In this document: piece after piece, positions 50,351 to 59,368 of the stretch
Layout of the letters: each line of letters opens with the position of its first letter
How positions within the stretch are numbered: the stretch's first letter is position 1
NCBI GenBank assembly: GCA_964564435.1
Contig: CAZMAT010000005.1
Span: forward strand, 62,001 to 126,000
Direction: 5' to 3'
Length of the DNA: 64,000 bases
Source: Fermentibacter sp964564435
GTDB taxonomy: Bacteria; Fermentibacterota; Fermentibacteria; Fermentibacterales; Fermentibacteraceae
The notes under the pieces: generated by a model
Told to the model about the DNA's origin: nothing
Database searches by the model: none
Seen by the model: the letters and a program-made list of their open reading frames with translations, nothing else
Translations under genes and position numbers: made by a program

Positions 50351-53300
50351 TCAGCAACCCTCCAGCATGTCCGATTCGTGATCCGGGACGGGTGGGAGGG
50401 ACGAGACGTCCTCGCCCATCGAACGCAGCCTGGAGGCCGTCGCCCAGGGATACCGGCCCTCCACGAGCCATCTCCGGTTGGATTCCACCGCCGCCGACCT
50501 GTCGGCGTCGAGCGATGTCAGCCTCCAGAGGAGCCAGGAGGCTTCCGCGGCCGTCTCGAGGTCGTCCGAACGGGCCTCCGAAGAGAGGATCGCCATGGAT
50601 TCGCCCCTGCAGCCGGTCCGGGCCAGCGCGGCCGCCGTGATGATGGCGGCAGGCTTCCTGTAGTCGTCCATCATCGGGTGGCCGACGGCTTCCTCCACGG
50701 CCTCCATGGCTTCGCGGGGCCTTCCGGAGCAGAGCAGCGCCCTCGCATGGACCAGGAGGAAGCTCCCGATGTAGTATTCGAGTCCCTTCTCCCTGCAGAG
50801 TCTCACGGCCTCGGTGGAGTTGTGGAGCGCTTCTGCAGTTTCGCCTGTCCTGAGGCAATGATCGCAGAGGTTCGAGCGAGCTATCCCCTCGTGTTGAGCC
50901 GCTCCCAGGTCGGCCGCCATCCGGACCGCCCGCCTGAAATGGTCGGCCGCGCCGGTCCACTCCCACCCGCGGGAGAGCGAGCTGCCCAGATTGCCGAGTG
51001 CGAGCACCTCCAGGAGGCGGTTGCCCATCTCGTTCGCCAGCGCGAGCTGCTCCCTGAAGAGGGCGACCGCCCTCGCCTCGTCGCCGAGGTATTTGCTGGC
51101 GAGAGCCATGTTCCCCAGCGACAGAGCCTTGAGCTGGGTTATCCCGAGCCTCTCGGCCCCGTTCCTGACGTCCTCGTAGTGGGAGAGCGCAGCGGCGAAG
51201 TTGCCGACCTCGAGGCAGTAGTTGCCCATGTTCCCCCTGACCCTGAGGCACTGCTCCTCGTCGCCCGACTGGATGGCGTACCTGAGCCCGGTCTCCAGGG
51301 CGTCCTCCATCCCCTCGCGGGTGTTGGACTGGAGCAGGAAGCTGGTCCTGACCATGATGATCCTGGACCGGGTGGAGAAATCCTCCTCCCTGTCGAGGCA
51401 GGCTTCGGCCTCGCGCAGGGTCTCCATGCCTGCATCCTCGTCGCCCGTGTCGAGCAGTATCCTCCCTGCCCGCTGACGGGCGTTCGCCTCGAGCGCGTGC
51501 AGCCCGAGGAGGCGGCACATGTCGATGGCCCCGCGGCAGTGGGCGAGGGCCTCATCCCACATGCCGGAAGCCCATTCCACGTCGGCCATCGCCAGGATGG
51601 CCCGGGCCTTCCCTTGCCCGTCGGGCAGGAGGGAGGCCAGCCGCGAGTAGAGGTCGACGGCCTGGGAGTTGAGGTAGCTGTGCGCAGCCTGGGCGGCGGC
51701 GAGCCCGAGGTACTCGACCGCCTCCGGGATCATCCCCGCGCGTTCGTAATGGTACGCCAGATCGTCGAGGAAGGCGGGATCCCCGCCACGCAGAGCCCTG
51801 ATCGCGCCGGCGGCAAGCGCGTGGAGCTCCGCGAGCCTCGCGCCGAGCTGCATCGAATAGGCCGCATCCCGCAGGAGAGCATGCCTGAACATGTGGAGCC
51901 GGCCCCCCGCTGGCTGCCAGATCTGTTCCTCGACACCCCGCAGCAGCACGGCCCCGGCATCGTCCTCCCCCAGCATGGAGGCCAGTACGTCGGCCTCGAA
52001 CTCCCTTCCGAGCACGGAAGCGGCCTGCACGGCCTGACGCACGATGGCCGGAAGGCGGTCGATCCTGGCCACCAGCACCGGGTTGAGGCCGGCCGGAAGG
52101 CCCTCGACCACAGAACAGAGCACGAGCCCTCCGGAGGCTTCCTCCACCAGACCGCGCTCCGAGAGGAAGCGGCAATACTGCTCCACGAACAGCGGGTTCC
52201 CGCCGGTATGGGCGTGGATGTACCCGGAAAGGGCCTCGGACGGGCTGCCGCGGAGCTCCGACGAGACCAGGGAGGAGGCGGCCCCCGGTTCGAGGCCGGG
52301 GAGGTCGATCACTGAAGCCTTTGATCCGGGAAGCGGCTCGAAGGGGTGATCCGAGCCGGCCGGCGGCCTTGCGAGCACCATCCAGAGTATCGGCTCCGCC
52401 GAAAGTGCTGCAGCGGCGAGTTCCAGGGCCTTCCTCGAATCCCGGTCGAGCCAGTGGGCGTCCTCTATCACGATCACCGAGGGGGCCCCGCCTGCCAGGA
52501 TGCCCAGGAGGCCTCTCAGGGATGTCAGGATGTTGTCGAACCTGAGTTTCGGATCGAGTCTCCCGAACACCGAATCGGGCCATTCCATCCCGAGCAGGGA
52601 TCCGAGGGCCGGTGCCCGGCTCCTGAGGAACTCCGCCTGGTCGAGGAACTCGCCTCCGGAACCGGGAACCGCCGCCCCGGATCTGCCGAGAGAGGCGAGC
52701 CGCTCCTCGAAGAGCCGCCGGCCTTCCGACGGATCCATCCCCTCCGCGTGCCCCGACAGCTGCCGGAGGAGCCTGGCGAAGGGGTTGAAACCCCTCTGCT
52801 GGATCCCGTCGCACCTGAGGTGATGGAACACGGCTTCCCCGTGGGCGGCTTCGAACTCGTGGAGGAGCCTGCTCTTGCCGGCCCCGGCCTCCCCGGTGAC
52901 CAGCACCTGCCGGGCGGGATCCCCGGGCCCGGCGGGGAGCAGTGCCCCGAGCGCGTCCATCTCGGCCCGCCTTCCCGCAAAGACCCCGGAGAAGCCGGAT
53001 GCGGTCTCACGGGATCCTCCCGGGGAGAGGCTCACCGCCTCCACTCCGGTCCTGATGCCCTTCAGGCTCACGATCATGCCCTGCGAACGCCTGAGCAGGC
53101 TCCTGCGGGCGAACGACGGGCCGGAGAGGGCACAGCCGCTCGAGGCGAGGTAGAGCAGCCGCGCAGCCAGGTTGACCGGGGCTCCGATCGCCGTATAGGC
53201 GGTATGGCTCCCCGAACCCAGCAGCCCGGCGAAGACCTCGCCGCACTCGACCCCCGCCCTGGCCGATCCGGAATGCTGCCCGAGCAGGTCGGCCAGGAAG

Positions 53301-54118
53301 CCGTCGGCTCTCGCCGCATCGTCCTCGTGGGTGACCGGCGCGCCGAACAGCACGAGCAGGTTGGCACCCGCAGGCTTCGTATCCACTCCGCTGAGGAAGC
53401 CGTCGTAGCGTTCCGCGAGGTCGAGGACCCGCGCCACGAACTCCCTGCCCGGCCCCGGCCCTTCCGAAGGTCCTGCGACGAAAACGCTCGTGACGAACCT
53501 GAACTCCCCCTGGGAGGCCAGCGAGCCCACGCGCTCGGGCACGAAGAAATCGCCCGAGCAGCAGGGCATCGGGGCGGATCCCGCCGCCTTCCCGGCAGGA
53601 GCGGCATCCCGCACGGCGACGTGACCCGCCGACCGGATCGCGCCGGGGGCGCAGGCCTCCTGCTCCGCCGAGGCTGCGGCAACGGGGGCGCCCGAGAAAT
53701 AGTGGAACAGCCTGCCGCGGCCCGGGATGACATCCCAGGACACCGTTCCGGAGGCGATGCCGATCTTCACGAGCGATCCGGGGCCGGAACCCTTGCTCGA
53801 GGCAAGGGCATGCGAGATCTTCGCGGCGGTCCGGGAGGCTTCCGCCGCGCCTCTCCCCGGCAGGACGCCAGTGACGGAATCCCCGGCGAAGCCCCCGATG
53901 AAGCCGCCCGCGGCCACGATCCCCTCCACCGCGGTCCCGAGCATGCCGTTGAGGACGAGCGAGAGCTCCTCGGCGCCCCTGGTGCCGCGGGCCATGTATT
54001 CCTCGGTGAGAGCGGTGAAGCCCGGGAAGTCGATCATCACGACCGCCCCCGGGACCGTTCCGCTGAAGAGGCCTCTTCTGGCTCCATCGACGATGAACGG
54101 AGGGACGAACACTCTCAT
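50351..54118 (-). CDS. Tandem class III adenylyl cyclase with AAA ATPase and TPR region (soluble-AC-like)
   Basis: The 1255-residue cytoplasmic protein has two cyclase domains (about 20-185 and 205-340), an NTPase (Walker A GEAGAGKS, about 409-416; Walker B VIVIEDAHWLD) and a long helical-repeat tail (about 800-1230). The first cyclase half keeps both metal aspartates (D30, D80) but has Gly where the purine-selecting Lys sits. The second lacks the aspartates but keeps K248, T309, N316 and R320. This is the one-active-site layout of human soluble adenylyl cyclase, and K/T predicts ATP as substrate. ATG 54118 is preferred (GGAAGGA 12 bases upstream) over 54175. Confidence 0.88.
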   Translation of the reverse strand: MRVFVPPFIVDGARRGLFSGTVPGAVVMIDFPGFTALTEEYMARGTRGAEELSLVLNGMLGTAVEGIVAAGGFIGGFAGDSVTGVLPGRGAAEASRTAAKISHALASSKGSGPGSLVKIGIASGTVSWDVIPGRGRLFHYFSGAPVAAASAEQEACAPGAIRSAGHVAVRDAAPAGKAAGSAPMPCCSGDFFVPERVGSLASQGEFRFVTSVFVAGPSEGPGPGREFVARVLDLAERYDGFLSGVDTKPAGANLLVLFGAPVTHEDDAARADGFLADLLGQHSGSARAGVECGEVFAGLLGSGSHTAYTAIGAPVNLAARLLYLASSGCALSGPSFARRSLLRRSQGMIVSLKGIRTGVEAVSLSPGGSRETASGFSGVFAGRRAEMDALGALLPAGPGDPARQVLVTGEAGAGKSRLLHEFEAAHGEAVFHHLRCDGIQQRGFNPFARLLRQLSGHAEGMDPSEGRRLFEERLASLGRSGAAVPGSGGEFLDQAEFLRSRAPALGSLLGMEWPDSVFGRLDPKLRFDNILTSLRGLLGILAGGAPSVIVIEDAHWLDRDSRKALELAAAALSAEPILWMVLARPPAGSDHPFEPLPGSKASVIDLPGLEPGAASSLVSSELRGSPSEALSGYIHAHTGGNPLFVEQYCRFLSERGLVEEASGGLVLCSVVEGLPAGLNPVLVARIDRLPAIVRQAVQAASVLGREFEADVLASMLGEDDAGAVLLRGVEEQIWQPAGGRLHMFRHALLRDAAYSMQLGARLAELHALAAGAIRALRGGDPAFLDDLAYHYERAGMIPEAVEYLGLAAAQAAHSYLNSQAVDLYSRLASLLPDGQGKARAILAMADVEWASGMWDEALAHCRGAIDMCRLLGLHALEANARQRAGRILLDTGDEDAGMETLREAEACLDREEDFSTRSRIIMVRTSFLLQSNTREGMEDALETGLRYAIQSGDEEQCLRVRGNMGNYCLEVGNFAAALSHYEDVRNGAERLGITQLKALSLGNMALASKYLGDEARAVALFREQLALANEMGNRLLEVLALGNLGSSLSRGWEWTGAADHFRRAVRMAADLGAAQHEGIARSNLCDHCLRTGETAEALHNSTEAVRLCREKGLEYYIGSFLLVHARALLCSGRPREAMEAVEEAVGHPMMDDYRKPAAIITAAALARTGCRGESMAILSSEARSDDLETAAEASWLLWRLTSLDADRSAAVESNRRWLVEGRYPWATASRLRSMGEDVSSLPPVPDHESDMLEGC

Positions 54119-54260
54119 CGCGTCGGCGGATCCTTCCGGCGAGGCTGGAATGACCGAAGTCGGCCGGGGGTGCATATTGCCCGGGGACCGGGCTCGTGGA
54201 ATCTATCACGGCCTCGCCGGGTATGTACAGGTCGTGGACAGTCAACAGAGGAGGAGAACG

Positions 54261-54989
54261 ATGAGGACGATGCTGGCGGCAGCAGTGCTGCTGATGGTCT
54301 GTGGAACCGCCTCGGCGCAGGACCCCTACGTCTATCCCCGCCAGATATCCGTCACCGGGACGGGCATGGCCTGGAGCGAGCCGGACATGGCGACGATAAC
54401 CTTCGGGGTCGACGTGACGGGCTACTCGGCTGCGGAGGCCGTGGACGAGGCCTCGGGGATGATGCGGGGCGCGCGGGATGCCGCCGTGCGCGAGGGTGTG
54501 GACGCAGACGACATCGCCACCAGCTCCTACAGCCTGTGGACCGAGTACGAGTACGACGAGTACACCTATGAGTACACCGACGTTCTGCTGTACCACGTCT
54601 CCGACTACGCCACGCTCAAGCTGTACGACACCGACAGTGTTGGAGAGGTCCTGGCCGCGCTCGTGGAGGGCGGCGCCAACTACATCTCCTCGGTCTCCTT
54701 CGCCATCTCGGACAGGGCCGCGCTGTACGACGAGGCCAGGATCATGGCGGTCGAGGATGCGCAGAACAGGGCCGGACAGCTCGCATCAGCCACGGGCGTG
54801 ACGCTGGGCGAACCCACCATGATCAGCGAGTACTCCTATGACTACTACGATCCGTACTACGGATACGGGGCGATGTCCGCCTCCTTAAGCACCGGCGAGT
54901 ATGCAGGCGGAGGCATGGCGCCGCCTTCCATCACCCCCGCCGAGATGTCGGTCCAGACGAGCGTCACGATCACGTACGGGATAGAGTAG
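54261..54989 (+). CDS. Periplasmic SIMPL/DUF541 family protein
   Basis: The 242-residue protein has a signal peptide (MLAAAVLLMVCGTASAQ) and the SIMPL-domain start YPRQISVTGTGMAWSEPDMA, followed by VDVTGYSAAEAVDEASG and ISSVSFAISDRAALYDEARIMAVEDA. The family forms periplasmic or surface oligomers and is linked to oxidative-stress tolerance in some bacteria. A Tyr/Asp-rich stretch (SYDYYDPYYGYG) and Glu/Tyr repeats in the middle (EYEYDEYTYEYTD) are unusual. GGAGGAG lies 4 bases before ATG 54261. The 140-base gap to the cyclase shows no clear promoter. Confidence 0.88.
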   Translation: MRTMLAAAVLLMVCGTASAQDPYVYPRQISVTGTGMAWSEPDMATITFGVDVTGYSAAEAVDEASGMMRGARDAAVREGVDADDIATSSYSLWTEYEYDEYTYEYTDVLLYHVSDYATLKLYDTDSVGEVLAALVEGGANYISSVSFAISDRAALYDEARIMAVEDAQNRAGQLASATGVTLGEPTMISEYSYDYYDPYYGYGAMSASLSTGEYAGGGMAPPSITPAEMSVQTSVTITYGIE

Positions 54990-55007
54990 GGAGAGGCGGC
55001 CCCGGGG

Positions 55008-57092
55008 TCAGAGCAGACCCAGCAGGAATGCCTGCTCCGAGGCCGCGTCCTCCATCCATCCGAACCTGCCCGAGGCGCCGGCATGCCCGGCGCCCATCTC
55101 CGTCCTGAATACGAGCGGATCTTCGTCGGTCCGGAGCCTGCGGATCCTGGCCACCCACTTGGCCGGTTCCCAGTAGCAGACCTGGGAATCGTTCCACCCC
55201 GCCGTGACGTACAGCGCCGGGTAGTCGCGCGCCCCCACGTTGTCGTACGGCGAGTAGGACAGCATGTAGTCGTAGAAGACCGGATCGGAGGGGTCGCCCC
55301 ACTCCTCGTACTCGTTGGTGGTCAAGGGGATGCTCGGGTCCAGCATGGTGGTCACGACGTCCACGAAAGGCACCTCGGCCACCACGCCCCTGAAGAGCTC
55401 CGGTCTCATCATGGCCACCGCCCCGACGAGCAGGCCGCCGGCGCTCCCGCCCCTTGCGAACATCCTGTCCGGGCCGGTCACGCCGGCATCCGCCAGGTAC
55501 TCGGCGCAGGCGATGAAGTCGAGGAAGGTGTTCCTCTTCAGGAGGAGCCTCCCGGATTCGTACCAGCTCCTGCCCATCTCCGAGCCACCCCTGACGTGGG
55601 CGGTGGCGAAGACGAACCCCCTGTCGAGGAGGCTGAGCATCGAGCTCGAGAACCACGGATCGGAGCTGTAGCCGTAGGCGCCGTACCCTTCCAGCAGCAG
55701 GGGCCTGTCGACCGGGCCTCCCATGTCGGAACGCCAGACCATGGAGATGGGGACCTCGACCCCGTCGTGCGAGGGAGCGTACATCACCGTCGAGCTGTAC
55801 AGGGAGGCGTCGAAGCCGCCCCCGACCGAATCCTGCTTCAGGATCGTGGAGACGCCCGTCCCGAGGTCGAGTGAGCGGGTCTGCACGGGGGTCGTCAGTG
55901 AGCAGTAGCCGTAGCGGACCAGACGATCGGACGGCCGGCGGTTGCTCTCGAACCAGAGCGTCGAAGGCTCGTCGCCCCCCGCAGCCACGGTTTCGACTCC
56001 GGTGGAGAGGTCCACCGTGCGGAGCTGCGAGAAGCCGCCGCTCCTGACGAGCATCGCCAGGCAGCCGGGGAAGGCCTCCACATCCTCGATCAGCACGTCG
56101 TCCCTCACGGGCACGGCCTCCGCCCAGCGGGCCGCGGCGGGCTCGGATGCCGGCGCCGTCATGACGCGGAAGTTCTGCGCCGCGAGGTTGGTCAGGATGT
56201 AGAGCGTGTCGCCCAGGGTCTCCACGCTGTACTCGAGACCGGGGGTCCTCGGCTCCACCACGCGGAACGCGCCCCCGGGATCGTCGGCGTCGAGGATCCA
56301 TGTCTCGCAGGACTCGGTGCTGGACGTTTCTATCAGGACGTACCCGTCGTCCCGGGACTTGAACACGTAAGGCCAGAAGGTGGGGTCGTCCTCCTCGAAG
56401 ACGACCGCGTCGGCAGCCTGCGGGGTGCCCAGCGCGTGCCTCATGATCCTGCAGGTCCGCCACGTGCTGTCCAGGGCGCCGTAGAAGACGGTGCGCGAGT
56501 CGTTGCCCCAGACCAGGCTCCCGTCAGTGCCACCGAGCGTGTCGTCCAGCAGCCTCCCGGTGCCCATCCCGACGAAGACCGCCGTGTATTCGAGCGAACC
56601 CGTCGTGTCGAAGGCCACGCCAGCTATCGAGCCGTCGGGGCTCATGACGGGCCATGCATCCATGTACTCCCTGCCGGATGCCAGCGCGGCTACGTCCAGG
56701 ACCGTCTCGGCCGGGCCTCCGGTTTCGGGGCGCCTCATGTGGACGGGATAGTCGCTCCCCTCGTCGAAGCGGCTCCAGTAGAGGAACCCGTTGTACGGAT
56801 ACGGGACGGACGAATCGGAGAGCGGTATCCGGACCTCCATCTCGGCCACGAGGCTGTCCACGAGAGGCGACGCACCCGCCATCAGGGAGTCGGCGTAGGC
56901 GTTCTCCGCCTCGAGACAGGCGATCACGGCCGGGTCCTCCCTGTCGCGCATCCAGTAGTACTCGTCGACTCGGTCGCCGCAGGGGGACTCGACCGTGAAG
57001 GGGCGCATCTCTGCAACGGGCGGCGGAACCGGGCCGGCGGCCGGGTCGAGCGCTGCCAGCACGGGGATGAGATTCGCCAACAGCAACTCCAT
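55008..57092 (-). CDS. Secreted prolyl oligopeptidase family (S9A) serine peptidase
   Basis: The 694-residue protein has a signal peptide-like start (MELLLANLIPVLAALDPAAG), an S9A N-terminus (DEYYWMRDREDPAVIACLEAENAYAD), a seven-bladed propeller and an alpha/beta hydrolase domain. The catalytic triad is visible: Ser in ARGGSAGGLLVG, Asp in VTAGWNDSQV, and His in GAGHAGASGRF; the oxyanion region HVRGGSEMGRSWYESG is intact. It resembles oligopeptidase B and cleaves short peptides. GGAGG is 6 bases before the ATG. A periplasmic site would let it feed imported dipeptides with the M1 enzyme. Confidence 0.93.
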   Translation of the reverse strand: MELLLANLIPVLAALDPAAGPVPPPVAEMRPFTVESPCGDRVDEYYWMRDREDPAVIACLEAENAYADSLMAGASPLVDSLVAEMEVRIPLSDSSVPYPYNGFLYWSRFDEGSDYPVHMRRPETGGPAETVLDVAALASGREYMDAWPVMSPDGSIAGVAFDTTGSLEYTAVFVGMGTGRLLDDTLGGTDGSLVWGNDSRTVFYGALDSTWRTCRIMRHALGTPQAADAVVFEEDDPTFWPYVFKSRDDGYVLIETSSTESCETWILDADDPGGAFRVVEPRTPGLEYSVETLGDTLYILTNLAAQNFRVMTAPASEPAAARWAEAVPVRDDVLIEDVEAFPGCLAMLVRSGGFSQLRTVDLSTGVETVAAGGDEPSTLWFESNRRPSDRLVRYGYCSLTTPVQTRSLDLGTGVSTILKQDSVGGGFDASLYSSTVMYAPSHDGVEVPISMVWRSDMGGPVDRPLLLEGYGAYGYSSDPWFSSSMLSLLDRGFVFATAHVRGGSEMGRSWYESGRLLLKRNTFLDFIACAEYLADAGVTGPDRMFARGGSAGGLLVGAVAMMRPELFRGVVAEVPFVDVVTTMLDPSIPLTTNEYEEWGDPSDPVFYDYMLSYSPYDNVGARDYPALYVTAGWNDSQVCYWEPAKWVARIRRLRTDEDPLVFRTEMGAGHAGASGRFGWMEDAASEQAFLLGLL

Positions 57093-57134
57093 GAGGAACC
57101 TCCAGGGGAATCGGCCGAACTGTGACGAAAAGCC

Positions 57135-58904
57135 TCAGTAATAGTACCAGATGCTCGAGTAGTCCGAGATGTCCTCGCCGTCCGCGGCGAGCCGGGAGAG
57201 GTAGTCCAGCACGGGCACGTCCGTGCCCAGGTATCCCCCCTGTCTCGTGACGTTCTTCTCCCAGGGGTGGAACTCGTAGAGCCTCGAGCCGTCCGGCATC
57301 ACCGAGACCAGGTCCCTGTTCAGATTGGCGAGAAGATAGTTCTTTCCGAGGCCGGGGACATTGTATACCGGCGTATCGGTCCGGCGGGTGCCGGGGAGGA
57401 GCCTGGCCTCCTCCTGGTATTCCTGGAGTATCCTTGCGATGGGCACCCTGTACTCCACGGTCTCCTGCTTCCCCTTGGGCACGAAGGTGTAGTAGGGGTC
57501 TATCCCTATCCTGCGCAGCAGCATCCGGAGCTTCGCAGCCTCGAACCGCCTCGATATGTAGTAGGTGAACACGAGCTGGTTGTAGACGCCGATCCCCCTC
57601 ATCCTGACGGCATCGACCGCCCTGACGGTCGCGGGGGTGATCTCGCAGGGGTGCTGGACGTGGGTCACGACCGCCACTTCGCGCCTTCCCGGCGACCTTA
57701 TGTCGGAGAGGAGATCGAGGAGGCCGGGTGTGAACCTCATCGGCATGGTCACCGGAGTACGGGTGCCTATCCTCACCAGATCGACGTGGTCGATGGCGGC
57801 GATCCTCCGGAGTATCGAGCCGAGGCTCGTGTCATCCATCGCGAGTGGATCGCCTCCTGTCACCAGCACCTCGCGGATCGACGGGTGGCCGGCTATCCAG
57901 TCCAGCGCATCGTTCAGACCCGATTCGGGCGCCATCGCAGTCTGCGACATGGCCCCCTCCAGCTCCCAGTTGCGCTGGCAGTACACGCAGATCTGCGGAC
58001 ATGCGTTGTAGGGCTTCAGGATGGCGATCGCGGGATACCTCCTCGTCACCAGGTCGACGGGCGAGGTGTCCCTCTCGCGCATGAAGTCGAGATCCGCCCT
58101 TTGCCGCGCGGCCTCGAAGGACTCGACGTACTCTTCCGAGGGCACCACCTGCGCCCTGAGCGCGCGGTCGCCCGATCCGGCGCCGGGGTCCATGAGGGAC
58201 GCGTAGTAGGGGGTTACGGCGAACGGGATGGAGAGCCGGGCCGCCTTCTCGACCCCTGACGTGTCGATGCCCGGGATCAGCCTCGCGAGCAGCCCGGGCG
58301 ATGTCACGGCGTTCGCGGCCTGCCAGCGCCAGTCGTCCCAGTCGCGTTCGCCGCCGCCCAGGATGTCGAGCACCCGCCGCCGCCCGTCCTCCCTCCGGCT
58401 GACGGCTTCCGGAGTCAGCCCGTCCTCCCAGCGGTTCATCCAGGATTCGACGGTCTGCCAGATCTGGTCCAGCTCGCCGGATCTCTGGACGGCGGCCTCC
58501 CTGCCCGACAGGGATCTCGTGTCGGATTCGTCGTTCATCATCCAGGACCCGGCCCTGCCCGCCAGCCCCCTGAAGAGGTTGATGAACTCGGCATTGAACG
58601 CGGGCGACTGCCCGCCCCCGGCTCCGCCTCTCTGGATGGCGATCAGCTTCTCGAGGATGGAGAAGCCCGCCTTCTCCTCCGAGTGGGGCAGCAGCATTCC
58701 TCTGAGAGCCCTGGCGCAGTCCCTCACCGTCGAATATCTGAATCCCTGGTCGTCGGTGAAGCGGGCCTGGATTCCACCGAGCTCGTTCAGGATCCGTGTC
58801 CGGGCCCTGTCGAGCGAGCGGCAGTGCGAGACCGGGTCGAGCAGCCAGGCGGCGGCGTCTCTCAGATCATCGCCGGTGTAGATGGACTCGAGGTTGCCAT
58901 ACAT
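57135..58904 (-). CDS. KamA-family radical SAM enzyme (lysine 2,3-aminomutase-like)
   Basis: The 589-residue protein has a long helical N-terminal region (1-290) and a radical SAM core with the CxxxCxxC cluster in NACPQICVYCQRNWEL, then VLVTGGDPLAMDD and VRIGTRTPVTMPMRF. The C-terminal half keeps PLP-type segments (YYTFVPKGKQETVEYRVPI) and the end is Tyr-rich (DYSSIWYYY). It should be a PLP- and SAM-dependent aminomutase or relative; substrate unproved. I prefer ATG 58904 (GAGG 5 bases upstream) over TTG 58973, which lies at the divergent promoter. Confidence 0.88.
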   Translation of the reverse strand: MYGNLESIYTGDDLRDAAAWLLDPVSHCRSLDRARTRILNELGGIQARFTDDQGFRYSTVRDCARALRGMLLPHSEEKAGFSILEKLIAIQRGGAGGGQSPAFNAEFINLFRGLAGRAGSWMMNDESDTRSLSGREAAVQRSGELDQIWQTVESWMNRWEDGLTPEAVSRREDGRRRVLDILGGGERDWDDWRWQAANAVTSPGLLARLIPGIDTSGVEKAARLSIPFAVTPYYASLMDPGAGSGDRALRAQVVPSEEYVESFEAARQRADLDFMRERDTSPVDLVTRRYPAIAILKPYNACPQICVYCQRNWELEGAMSQTAMAPESGLNDALDWIAGHPSIREVLVTGGDPLAMDDTSLGSILRRIAAIDHVDLVRIGTRTPVTMPMRFTPGLLDLLSDIRSPGRREVAVVTHVQHPCEITPATVRAVDAVRMRGIGVYNQLVFTYYISRRFEAAKLRMLLRRIGIDPYYTFVPKGKQETVEYRVPIARILQEYQEEARLLPGTRRTDTPVYNVPGLGKNYLLANLNRDLVSVMPDGSRLYEFHPWEKNVTRQGGYLGTDVPVLDYLSRLAADGEDISDYSSIWYYY

Positions 58905-58977
58905 GGGCGCCTCGCCGTCTCCGGCTCTCGAAGGATTCCCGGGGCTGTCGCCGGGGAACAACCCGGTAGCCAAGTGT

Positions 58978-58983
58978 TATAAT
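58978..58983 (+). promoter_or_regulatory. -10 box of a probable leaderless gene
   Basis: A perfect TATAAT lies 8 bases before ATG 58992 (and 4 before the out-of-frame ATG 58988), so RNA would begin about at the start codon. No -35 element is visible at standard spacing. Confidence 0.45.
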
Positions 58984-58991
58984 ACCCATGT

Positions 58992-59324
58992 ATGGGCATG
59001 ACGGTTTCCTCGATCCTTCTTTCGGCGTGGGTGGCGGCATCCGCGCCCATCGGCGTTCCGGGGTCAGGTGCGGACGAAAGCGCCATGCCCTGCGGGATGG
59101 CCGGCACGGAGGAACCCGCGGACGGGCGGCTCCTGCTGCTCCCCCGCGGGATCGAGTCCCTCGCGGCGGGCATGGCCTGCCGCGAGCGGGAGACGCTCAT
59201 CCCGGTCCCGGACTGGCTCGACTCCTTCCTCGACCGTGCCCCCGCACTCCGGGGCTCGGGGGTCAGCTTCCACTTCGACAGACGGAGCTTCCTCCTCGGC
59301 TACACCCTCGATCTGAGCATATAG
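58992..59324 (+). CDS. Small secreted protein of unknown function
   Basis: The 110-residue protein has a signal peptide (MTVSSILLSAWVAASA) and a short mature part with DWLDSFLDRAPALRGSG and a beta-like tail FHFDRRSFLLGYTLDLSI. There is no ribosome site; ATG 58992 or 58998 lies right where RNA from the TATAAT at 58978 should start. It ends at a strong hairpin. No family recognised; the call as a gene rests on signal peptide, promoter and terminator. Confidence 0.6.
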   Translation: MGMTVSSILLSAWVAASAPIGVPGSGADESAMPCGMAGTEEPADGRLLLLPRGIESLAAGMACRERETLIPVPDWLDSFLDRAPALRGSGVSFHFDRRSFLLGYTLDLSI

Positions 59325-59327
59325 GAA

Positions 59328-59351
59328 AGGGCGCCGGTCGCCCGGCGCCCT
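59328..59351. terminator. Bidirectional terminator hairpin
   Basis: AGGGCGCCGG and CCGGCGCCCT form a perfect 10-base-pair stem with a TCGC loop. It lies in the 44-base gap between two convergent stop codons (59324 and 59369), so it probably ends transcripts from both sides. T-rich flanks are weak. Confidence 0.7.
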
Positions 59352-59368
59352 CAGCCTTGTCCGGTCAG

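Noticed and set aside
53727..54260. Extended version of the SIMPL-domain protein
   Set aside because: The extension lies antisense to the cyclase gene; the signal peptide and ribosome site are at 54261.
54118..54260. Promoter for the SIMPL-domain gene (TTGCCC at 54177 with TATCAC at 54204)
   Set aside because: The spacing is 21 bases, too long to claim.
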